Origin: an uncultured bacterium
Lineage (GTDB): Bacteria; Actinomycetota; UBA4738; HRBIN12
Length of the DNA: 23,358 bases
NCBI GenBank assembly: GCA_937881155.1
Contig: CALGFI010000168.1
Location: 1-23,358, forward strand
Direction of reading: 5' to 3'
Below are positions 7,463-12,511 of this stretch, one piece after another (the stretch's first letter is position 1; every line of letters begins with the position of its first letter). The notes under the pieces were generated by a model, which had not been told where the DNA came from, ran no database searches, and saw only the letters and a program-made list of their open reading frames with translations. The position numbers and the translations under genes were made by a program.

Positions 7463-7935
7463 GGGAGATCCGCGGCGAGTTCCTGGCCCGTGGTCGACGG
7501 TTCGCGCTCGTCGTCTCCAGGTTCAACGAGATCGTGACCGGCAAGCTGCTCGCCGGCGCGATCGAATGCCTCCGCGCGCACGGCGTCGACGAAGATGACC
7601 TGGTCGTCGCGTGGGTTCCTGGCGCCTTCGAGCTGCCGACTGCGGCTCGGCGTGCGGCGGCGTCCGGGTACGACGCCGTGATCTGTCTCGGTGCCGTGAT
7701 CCGCGGCGAGACGGCGCATTTCGAGCACGTCGCCGGGCAGGCGGCGAACGGCATCCGAGCCGCGGCCGACGAGACCGGGGTGCCGGTCATCTTCGGCGTC
7801 CTCACGACCGACACGTTCGAGCAGGCGATGGACCGCTCGGGCGGAAAGCACGGGAACAAAGGCTGGGACGCGGCGATGGCGGCCATGGAGACGGCATCCG
7901 TGCTCGAGCAGTTCCCGAAGGAAGCGGGCGGATGA
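7459..7935 (+). CDS. ribH: 6,7-dimethyl-8-ribityllumazine synthase
   Basis: This 158-residue enzyme joins the RibBA butanone phosphate with the RibD-derived pyrimidine to form lumazine, the substrate of RibE; family members assemble into pentamers or 60-mer shells. Typical segments are FALVVSRFNEIVTGKLLAGA, WVPGAFELPTAA, CLGAVIRGETAHFEHVAGQA with the catalytic His, and FGVLTTDTFEQAMDRSGGKHGNKG. The GTG start at 7459 overlaps the ribBA stop in GTGA. Its TGA in turn overlaps the ATG of the cupin gene (ATGA 7932-7935). It is the last recognised riboflavin enzyme in the operon. Confidence 0.97.
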   Translation: MREIRGEFLARGRRFALVVSRFNEIVTGKLLAGAIECLRAHGVDEDDLVVAWVPGAFELPTAARRAAASGYDAVICLGAVIRGETAHFEHVAGQAANGIRAAADETGVPVIFGVLTTDTFEQAMDRSGGKHGNKGWDAAMAAMETASVLEQFPKEAGG

Positions 7936-8282
7936 TCGTCGACAAGCCGTGGGGCAAGGTCGTCACCTACGCGCTCAACCAGCCGAGCTCCGTGCGCGTG
8001 ATTACGGTCGAGTCCGGACAGGAGACGAGCGTTCACTACCATCAGATGCGCGACGAGATGTGGATCGTGCTCGACCCGGGATTGACCGTCCAGATCGGAA
8101 ACAAGGTCGTCGAGGCGACGCCCGGCGAGGAGTTCATCGTCTCCGCCGAGACGACGCACCGCATCACCAACCGTGGTGACGCTCGTGGGCGCGTGCTCGA
8201 GATCGCCTACGGCTACACGACCGAGGACGACACGCTCCGCCTCGAGGATGACTACGGACGCTCCCTCCAACCGGACTGGTGA
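7932..8282 (+). CDS. Single-domain cupin, mannose-6-phosphate isomerase type II-like
   Basis: This 116-residue protein is one cupin beta-barrel. The start KPWGKVVTYAL, then the metal-binding HYHQMRDEMWIVLD (H-x-H and a Glu) and the later THRITNRG with a His, follow the C-terminal cupin of type II phosphomannose isomerase/GDP-mannose pyrophosphorylase (PF01050-like). The pyrophosphorylase domain is absent, so the substrate cannot be read from sequence. The last 25 residues are acidic (TTEDDTLRLEDDYGRS), a feature common in this family. Its ATG overlaps the ribH stop by 4 nt, so it is co-translated with the riboflavin genes and falls under the FMN riboswitch. It may be an isomerase or a small-molecule binder linked to the ribityl or ribulose sugar phosphates of the pathway, but that is inference. 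Confidence 0.85.
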   Translation: MIVDKPWGKVVTYALNQPSSVRVITVESGQETSVHYHQMRDEMWIVLDPGLTVQIGNKVVEATPGEEFIVSAETTHRITNRGDARGRVLEIAYGYTTEDDTLRLEDDYGRSLQPDW

Positions 8283-8331
8283 TGGCGTCGCGTGAGCCGT
8301 GAACACCCTCCGTCCTGTGGGCGCGAACGGA

Positions 8332-8360
8332 TTGAGCGCGTCGAAGGGCCGTGCTAGGCT
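8332..8360 (+). promoter_or_regulatory. Promoter of the cold-shock gene
   Basis: TTGAGC at 8332-8337 and TAGGCT at 8355-8360 are separated by exactly 17 bp, a good primary-sigma promoter. Transcription would start near 8367, leaving a leader of about 53 nt before the csp start. This separates csp from the riboflavin operon. Confidence 0.7.
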
Positions 8361-8419
8361 CCGCGCCGCCGACGCGCTCGAGCAGCGCGCGACGCGAGGC
8401 ACGCAACAGGAGGCATCGG

Positions 8420-8623
8420 TTGGCAGAGCAGGGCACCGTCAAGTGGTTCAGCAACGAGAAGGGCTTCGGCTTCATCTCGCGTGAAGGTCAGGACGACGTG
8501 TTCGTTCACTTCTCCGCGATCCAGGGCGAGGGATACCGCTCGCTCACCGAGGGTCAGGCGGTCGAGTTCGACGTCGTCGACGGCCCCAAGGGCAAGCAGG
8601 CCGCCAACGTTCGGCCCGTCTAG
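8420..8623 (+). CDS. csp: Cold-shock domain protein (CspA family)
   Basis: The 67-residue protein is a single cold-shock domain, an RNA/ssDNA-binding five-stranded barrel. It reads GTVKWFSNEKGFGFISREG with RNP1-like KGFGFI, then DDVFVHFSAIQ with RNP2-like VFVHF, ending in the usual KGKQAANVRPV. Family members act as RNA chaperones, and many actinobacterial copies are expressed constitutively at high level. The start is taken as TTG at 8420 because AGGAGG lies at 8408-8413 with 6-nt spacing and the protein then has the standard length; a longer frame is open upstream but has no site. The gene has its own promoter and stands alone. No clear terminator follows. Confidence 0.95.
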   Translation: MAEQGTVKWFSNEKGFGFISREGQDDVFVHFSAIQGEGYRSLTEGQAVEFDVVDGPKGKQAANVRPV

Positions 8624-8650
8624 ATTCGGTACGCGCGGCGGTTCCGAACC

Positions 8651-8680
8651 TCGACACCCCCACGGACCCGCACCTATACT
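8651..8680 (+). promoter_or_regulatory. infC: Promoter of the infC-rpmI-rplT operon
   Basis: TCGACA at 8651-8656 and TATACT at 8675-8680 are 18 bp apart, close to the primary-sigma consensus. Transcription would begin near 8687, giving a leader of about 75 nt in front of the infC reading frame. Confidence 0.7.
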
Positions 8681-8711
8681 TTTCCGCAGCGGTTCGCCGT
8701 GTTCCACCGGA

Positions 8712-8738
8712 GGCACCGGGATGCGCCCGGTGCCTTTT
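8712..8738 (+). terminator. Intrinsic terminator (attenuator) in the infC leader
   Basis: GGCACCGGG at 8712-8720 pairs perfectly over 9 bp with CCCGGTGCC at 8726-8734, with a 5-nt loop (ATGCG) and a following TTTT at 8735-8738. It lies downstream of the infC promoter and upstream of the gene, so it should act as an attenuator. A second CACCGG at 8705-8710 could compete for the same 3' strand. Confidence 0.8.
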
Positions 8739-8783
8739 CATCGGACGGGAGGTGATGCGGGGTCTCGGCTGATCCACGGATAA
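8721..8783 (+). CDS. Possible 20-codon leader ORF overlapping infC
   Basis: The ATG is the first three bases of the terminator loop. GGAGG at 8709-8713 stands 7 nt upstream, an ideal ribosome-binding spacing. The 20-residue peptide matches no family I know. The frame runs through the infC Shine-Dalgarno sequence and ends at TAA 8781-8783, overlapping the infC frame in ATAA. A ribosome on this ORF would melt the terminator stem, so its translation could gate read-through into infC. The infC frame is -1 relative to this one; coupling or re-initiation is more likely than frameshifting because no slippery heptamer is seen. It may also be a chance frame. Confidence 0.45.
   Translation: MRPVPFHRTGGDAGSRLIHG
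8747..8756 (+). promoter_or_regulatory. infC: Strong Shine-Dalgarno sequence of infC
   Basis: GGGAGGTGAT matches the 16S anti-Shine-Dalgarno tail over nine consecutive bases. No ATG, GTG or TTG in the infC frame lies at a usable distance; GTC at 8762 is 9 nt after GGAGG. The site therefore marks a non-standard start. Confidence 0.75.
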
Positions 8784-9328
8784 ACGACCGGATCCGATCG
8801 GCGCAGGTGCGTCTGGTGGGTCCGGACGGAGCCCAGATCGGCATCGTCTCCACGCAGGAGGCGCTGCGGCAGGCCCAGGAGCTCGATCTCGACCTCGTCG
8901 AGGTCGCGCCGCAGGCGAACCCGCCCGTCGCGAGGATCATGGATTACGGCAAGTTCAAGTACGAACGTGACATCCGGCTCAAGGAGGCGCGGAAGAAGCA
9001 GGCCAGGGTCGAGGTCAAGGAGATCAAGTTCCGGCCGAAGATCGACCCACACGACTACGAGACCAAGAAGGGCCACGTCGTCCGGTTCCTGAACGCGGGC
9101 GCGCGGGTCAAGGTGACGATCATGTTCCGGGGGCGGGAGATGGCCCACACGGAGCTCGGGCGACGGATCCTGGACAGGTTGGTCGGCGACCTTGGCGACA
9201 TGGCCACGGTGGAGGCAACACCCAAGCAGGACGGACGCAACATGGTGATGGTGATCGCGCCGACGAAGAAGCACGCCGAGCAACGGAGCGCCGCGAGGCC
9301 CGCGGCCGCACCGGCGCCCGTCGAATGA
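8762..9328 (+). CDS. infC: Translation initiation factor IF-3, non-standard start codon
   Basis: IF-3 binds the 30S subunit, keeps 50S away and checks the start codon-initiator tRNA match. The frame encodes the canonical N-terminus PRINDRIRSAQVRLVGPDGAQ, the linker helix DYGKFKYERDIRLKEARKKQ, and the C-terminal domain KEIKFRPKIDPHDYETKKGH through VMVIAPTK. The frame is closed by TGA at 8753-8755, and between there and GTG 8807 there is no ATG, GTG or TTG; GTG 8807 would delete the conserved RINDRI. I give GTC 8762 as start (188 residues) because it is 9 nt from a very strong ribosome-binding site and aligns with the usual actinobacterial start before S-x-E/D-P-R-I-N. ATA 8780, overlapping the leader ORF stop, is the alternative. 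Rare starts let IF-3 repress its own synthesis in E. coli. Confidence 0.93.
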   Translation, partial: VSADPRINDRIRSAQVRLVGPDGAQIGIVSTQEALRQAQELDLDLVEVAPQANPPVARIMDYGKFKYERDIRLKEARKKQARVEVKEIKFRPKIDPHDYETKKGHVVRFLNAGARVKVTIMFRGREMAHTELGRRILDRLVGDLGDMATVEATPKQDGRNMVMVIAPTKKHAEQRSAARPAAAPAPVE

Positions 9329-9344
9329 TCCAGAGGGAACGAAC

Positions 9345-9533
9345 ATGAAACAGAAGACGCATCGGGCTGCTGCCAAGCGGTTCCGCATCACGCGGACGGG
9401 CAAGATCCTTCACCGCAAAGCGACGGGCAACCACATGCTGACGAAGAAGCGGAGCAACCGGCGCCGCCGCGTCGAGGGGATGGCCTCGGTGACGGCAGAA
9501 CGCACGAACATCCGCCGGCTGCTCGGGAAGTAG
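9345..9533 (+). CDS. rpmI: 50S ribosomal protein L35
   Basis: This 62-residue basic protein of the large subunit has the family pattern MKQKTHRAAAKRFRITRTGK, followed by NHMLTKKRSNRRRR, and ends at the usual length. The ATG is preceded by AGAGGGAACGAAC, a usable ribosome-binding site, 16 nt after the infC stop. It is the middle gene of infC-rpmI-rplT and should share the infC leader and its attenuator. Confidence 0.97.
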   Translation: MKQKTHRAAAKRFRITRTGKILHRKATGNHMLTKKRSNRRRRVEGMASVTAERTNIRRLLGK

Positions 9534-9540
9534 GGGACGG

Positions 9541-9900
9541 ATGGCACGCGTCAAGCGTTCGGTCCACGCCAAGAAGAAGCGCCGCGAGGTGCTTCGCAAG
9601 GCCAAGGGCTACTTCGGCTCCCGTTCGCGGCGGTACCGGATGGCCAAGGAGCAGCTGCTGCACTCAGGGCAGTACGCGTACCGCGACCGCCGTGACCGCA
9701 AGGGCCAGTTCCGCAGGCTGTGGATCGCCCGGATCGGCGCGGGCGCGCGCCAGAACGGGCTCTCGTACTCGCAGCTGATCCACGGGCTGCAGCGCGCCGG
9801 CGTCGAGCTGGACCGCAAGGCGCTCGCCGACCTCGCCGTGCACGACCCGTCGGCGTTCGCGCAGCTGGTTCAGACGGCCAGGGACGCGCTCGCCGCCTGA
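9541..9900 (+). CDS. rplT: 50S ribosomal protein L20
   Basis: The 119-residue protein is an early-assembly 23S rRNA binder. It begins MARVKRSVHAKKKRREVLRKAKGYFGSRSRRYR in parts that are typical of L20 (a long basic N-terminal helix), then carries YAYRDRRDRKGQFRRLWIARI and the globular C-terminal half with LSYSQLIHGLQRAGVELDRK. The start is 7 nt after the rpmI stop with GGGGA before it. L20 is the autorepressor of the same operon in Enterobacteria and in Bacillus, so it is one candidate for sensing the leader at 8687-8761; the sequence does not prove it. Confidence 0.98.
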   Translation: MARVKRSVHAKKKRREVLRKAKGYFGSRSRRYRMAKEQLLHSGQYAYRDRRDRKGQFRRLWIARIGAGARQNGLSYSQLIHGLQRAGVELDRKALADLAVHDPSAFAQLVQTARDALAA

Positions 9901-9957
9901 GCTCGGCCGAGTCCCGGGAACGCGGCCACGGCTGCCGGTCGCGCGGGAGCGGCCCGC

Positions 9958-9963
9958 TAGGAT
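9958..9963 (+). promoter_or_regulatory. Candidate -10 element (TAGGAT)
   Basis: TAGGAT lies 34 nt upstream of the GTG start of the methyltransferase-kinase fusion gene. No recognisable -35 is present. It would separate that gene from rplT. Confidence 0.4.
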
Positions 9964-9997
9964 TCCTGGTCGACAGCGGTTCGGCCCTGGGGAACGC

Positions 9998-11452
9998 GTG
10001 ATCACCTCGATCCGAAACGAGCGGGTCGCCGCCGCGCTCCGCCTGAAGAAACGGGCCTTCCGCGAACGCGAACGGTGCTTCCTGGTGGAGGGCGCTCAGG
10101 CCGTCGGCGTGGCGCTTTCGAACCGGCCCGGCCTCATCAGGCTCTACCACTCCGACCCCGACCACCCGCTCGTCGAACGCGCTCGTCGGTCCGGCGTCGA
10201 GCTCGTGCACGTGAGTGAGACGATCGTCGAGCGGCTGACGTCGACGGTGACACCCCAGGCGCTCGTCGGCATCGCGCCGTTCGTGGATCTCGAGCTCGCG
10301 TCGATCGGCGAGCCGGAACGGTGCGTCGCCGTGTTGCACGCTGTCCGAGATCCCGGCAACGCCGGGACCGTCGTGCGCTCCGCCGACGCAGCCGGCGCAG
10401 GTGGCGTCGTGTTCACGTCGGGATCCGTCGACGTGTACAACCCGAAGACGGTGCGCGCGACCGCGGGGTCGCTGTTCCACCTGCCGATCGTTCGAGGCGT
10501 CGAGACGGATGCCGCGATCGGGCTCCTGCGCGATCGCGGCATGCGCGTCCTGGCCATGGATAGTTCCGGCGACACCGACCTGTACGAGCTCGACCTGACC
10601 GATCCCGTGGCGTTCGTCTTCGGGAACGAGGCGTGGGGACTCCCGATGGAGATCGCCGAGCTCGCGGACGCGACCGTTCGCGTTCCGATCACCGGGCGCG
10701 CCGAATCGCTCAACCTCGCCGCCGCGGCGACGATCTGCCTGTTCGAGTGGGCGAGACATCTGCGAGAGGGTCGTCGCGCCGCCCTGGAGGCGATCGTCGC
10801 GGCCGCCGCGCACGACATCCGCTCGCCGCTCACCGCGATGAAGGGGTTCGGTCACGCGCTCGCGACGCGATGGGATCAGATGACCGAAGAGGAACGCACG
10901 TTGATGCTGACGGGGATCGTCTACGACACCGACAGGCTGAACGCGATCCTCCGCCAGCTCGTCGACGCCGCGCGCCTGGCGGCAGGTTCGCTCGACCTGT
11001 ATCCGGAGCGAACGGACCTGGGCCGGCTCGTCCAGCAGGTCGCGGAATCGCTCGGGCGTGACCCGGAGCATCCGCCGATCGAATGGAAGCACGGCGAGGT
11101 AGAGGCGTTCGTCGACGGCGATCGGCTGCGGCTGGTGCTCGAGGCGTTCATCGAGTCGGTCGTGTGGTGGACCAACGATGGTCCCGTGTCCGTCGAGGCG
11201 GCCATGCGTGACGGCAGACTCGTCCTCACCGTGTCGCGGGGAGGTACCGACCTCGGGCAGGACGAGGCGGAGCGGCTCTTTCGGCCCCGCGCGCCGGGCG
11301 CCGGCACCGGGAGCAAGATCGGGCTGTTCGTCGCGCTCGGCATCGCCGAGGCGCAAGGAGGAACCGCCGAGGTCCGGGCGGACGAGCGTCTGTCGTTCAT
11401 CCTCGACGTGCCGGTCGCGGTACAGGGGTTCTCAGACCGAAGCGACGGCTAG
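9998..11452 (+). CDS. SpoU/TrmH rRNA methyltransferase fused to a histidine-kinase-like module
   Basis: Residues 1-258 are a complete SpoU 2'-O-methyltransferase: an RNA-binding N-terminal part (ITSIRNERVAAALRLKKRAFR, CFLVEGAQAV) and the knotted SPOUT domain with HAVRDPGNAGTVVRSADAAG (about 114-133, catalytic Asn and Arg), FGNEAWGLP (about 208-216) and SLNLAAAATICLFEW (about 237-251). With no linker there follows a HisKA domain with an intact H-box, HDIRSPLTAMKGF, H272. The ATPase-like part is degraded: the N-box region (about 372-390) has Ser where the Mg-binding Asn should be, the D-box reads VSRGGTDL (412-419), and only GSKIGLFVALGIAEAQGG resembles the G2 box. There is no membrane segment. 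It occupies the tsnR-like place between rplT and pheS. I infer rRNA methylation plus dimerisation or phosphotransfer control; kinase activity is doubtful. Confidence 0.88.
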   Translation: MITSIRNERVAAALRLKKRAFRERERCFLVEGAQAVGVALSNRPGLIRLYHSDPDHPLVERARRSGVELVHVSETIVERLTSTVTPQALVGIAPFVDLELASIGEPERCVAVLHAVRDPGNAGTVVRSADAAGAGGVVFTSGSVDVYNPKTVRATAGSLFHLPIVRGVETDAAIGLLRDRGMRVLAMDSSGDTDLYELDLTDPVAFVFGNEAWGLPMEIAELADATVRVPITGRAESLNLAAAATICLFEWARHLREGRRAALEAIVAAAAHDIRSPLTAMKGFGHALATRWDQMTEEERTLMLTGIVYDTDRLNAILRQLVDAARLAAGSLDLYPERTDLGRLVQQVAESLGRDPEHPPIEWKHGEVEAFVDGDRLRLVLEAFIESVVWWTNDGPVSVEAAMRDGRLVLTVSRGGTDLGQDEAERLFRPRAPGAGTGSKIGLFVALGIAEAQGGTAEVRADERLSFILDVPVAVQGFSDRSDG

Positions 11453-11455
11453 ACT
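11450..11455 (+). promoter_or_regulatory. pheS: -10 element (TAGACT) for leaderless pheS transcription
   Basis: TAGACT begins with the TAG stop of the preceding gene, and the pheS ATG follows after 9 nt. There is no ribosome-binding site before that ATG, which fits a leaderless message. A -35 is not evident. Confidence 0.5.
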
Positions 11456-11464
11456 CGCCGGACC

Positions 11465-12511
11465 ATGGACTCGAACGAGGCGCGTTCGATCGCCGACGCC
11501 GAGCTCGAGCGCGGCCTCGGTTCGTTCGCCGCAGCGGACTCGATCGACGAGCTCGAAGCGGCGAAGACCGCGATCCTGGGGCGAAAGAGTCGGCTCTCAG
11601 ATGTTCAGAGGTCAATCGGATCGGTGTCGCGCGAGGAGCGCGGCGAGCTCGGCAAGCGCGTCAATGAGGTGTTCGCCGACCTCCGGAGCGCATACGACGC
11701 GCGCCGAACCGAGCTCGAGCTGGCCACCGGCGCAGAGATCCTCGACGCCGATGCCGTCGACGTGACGCTTCCCGGCAGACGACCGCGCCCCGGATCGCTC
11801 CATCCACTCACGCTGGTCGAGCAGCGAATGGTCCAGATCTTCACGCGGATGGGCTATCGCGTCGCGGAGGGGCCCGAGGTCGAGGACGAATGGCACAACT
11901 TCGAAGCCCTCAACATCCCCGCCGATCACCCCGCCCGCACGTTGAAGGATTCGCTGTACGTCGACGTCGATGCGCTGCTGCTGCGGACCGAGACGAGCGC
12001 CGTGCAGATCCGAACGATGCAATCGCAGGAGCCCCCTGTGTACATCGTGGCCCCCGGGCGCGTGTACCGGCGCGAGGCGCACGATGCGACGCACAGCTCG
12101 GTGTTCCATCAGTTGGAGGGGCTTGCCGTCGACGAGGGCATCACGTTCGCGGATCTGAAGGGAACGCTCCACGCATTTGCGAAGGAGATGTTCGGATCGG
12201 ACGTGCGCGTCCGGATGAAGCCCGACTACTTCCCGTTCGTCGAGCCCGGGTGCGATCTCGCGGTGTCCTGCTTCGTGTGTGGAGGCACCGGGTGCTCGGT
12301 CTGCGGAAACGGATGGCTCGAGCTCCTCGGCGCCGGCATGGTGCATCCGAAGGTCCTGGAGAACGGTGGCTACGACTCGGAGCGGTACACGGGGTTCGCG
12401 TTCGGGATCGGGATCGAGCGGGTGGCGATGCTCCTGTACGGCGTGAACGACCTGCGTCTGTTCACCGAAGGCGACGTCCGGTTCCTCCAGCAGTTCGAAG
12501 GCGCCGTGTGA
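11465..12511 (+). CDS. pheS: Phenylalanyl-tRNA synthetase alpha subunit
   Basis: The 348-residue subunit carries the class II catalytic core of the alpha2-beta2 enzyme that charges tRNA-Phe. Residues 1-100 form the coiled-coil tRNA-binding arm (LEAAKTAILGRKSRLSDV). The core shows HPLTLVEQRMVQIFTRMGY, motif 2 in GRVYRREAHDATHSSVFHQ, and motif 3 in GFAFGIGIERVAMLLYG. A Cys-rich loop (CFVCGGTGCSVCGNGW) precedes LELLGAGMVHP, as in many bacterial PheS, and could bind a metal. The start is the ATG 9 nt after TAGACT. Its stop overlaps the pheT start in GTGA. No T-box or Phe-rich leader peptide is present upstream. Confidence 0.97.
   Translation: MDSNEARSIADAELERGLGSFAAADSIDELEAAKTAILGRKSRLSDVQRSIGSVSREERGELGKRVNEVFADLRSAYDARRTELELATGAEILDADAVDVTLPGRRPRPGSLHPLTLVEQRMVQIFTRMGYRVAEGPEVEDEWHNFEALNIPADHPARTLKDSLYVDVDALLLRTETSAVQIRTMQSQEPPVYIVAPGRVYRREAHDATHSSVFHQLEGLAVDEGITFADLKGTLHAFAKEMFGSDVRVRMKPDYFPFVEPGCDLAVSCFVCGGTGCSVCGNGWLELLGAGMVHPKVLENGGYDSERYTGFAFGIGIERVAMLLYGVNDLRLFTEGDVRFLQQFEGAV

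Noticed and set aside
8755..8772. Five-codon ORF starting ATG at 8755
   Set aside because: Its ATG is inside the Shine-Dalgarno itself, two bases from GGAGG, too close for initiation. The 8721 ORF is better placed.
8807..8809. GTG as the start of infC
   Set aside because: It would remove the conserved PRINDRIRSAQ segment, has no ribosome-binding site at the right distance, and the strong site upstream would be unused.
9551..11356. 601-codon minus-strand open frame opposite rplT and the methyltransferase-kinase gene
   Set aside because: It covers two convincing plus-strand genes, matches no family by eye, and high GC makes such antisense frames common.
11456..11464. T-box or phenylalanine leader-peptide control of pheST
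   Set aside because: Only 9 nt separate the -10 element from the pheS start, so there is no room for a leader. The same holds for tyrS (about 27 nt).
11890..12507. Extension of the pheT frame upstream into pheS by 206 codons
   Set aside because: The added sequence is Arg-rich and lies entirely inside pheS; GTG 12508 gives the standard PheT N-terminus and a normal GTGA overlap.
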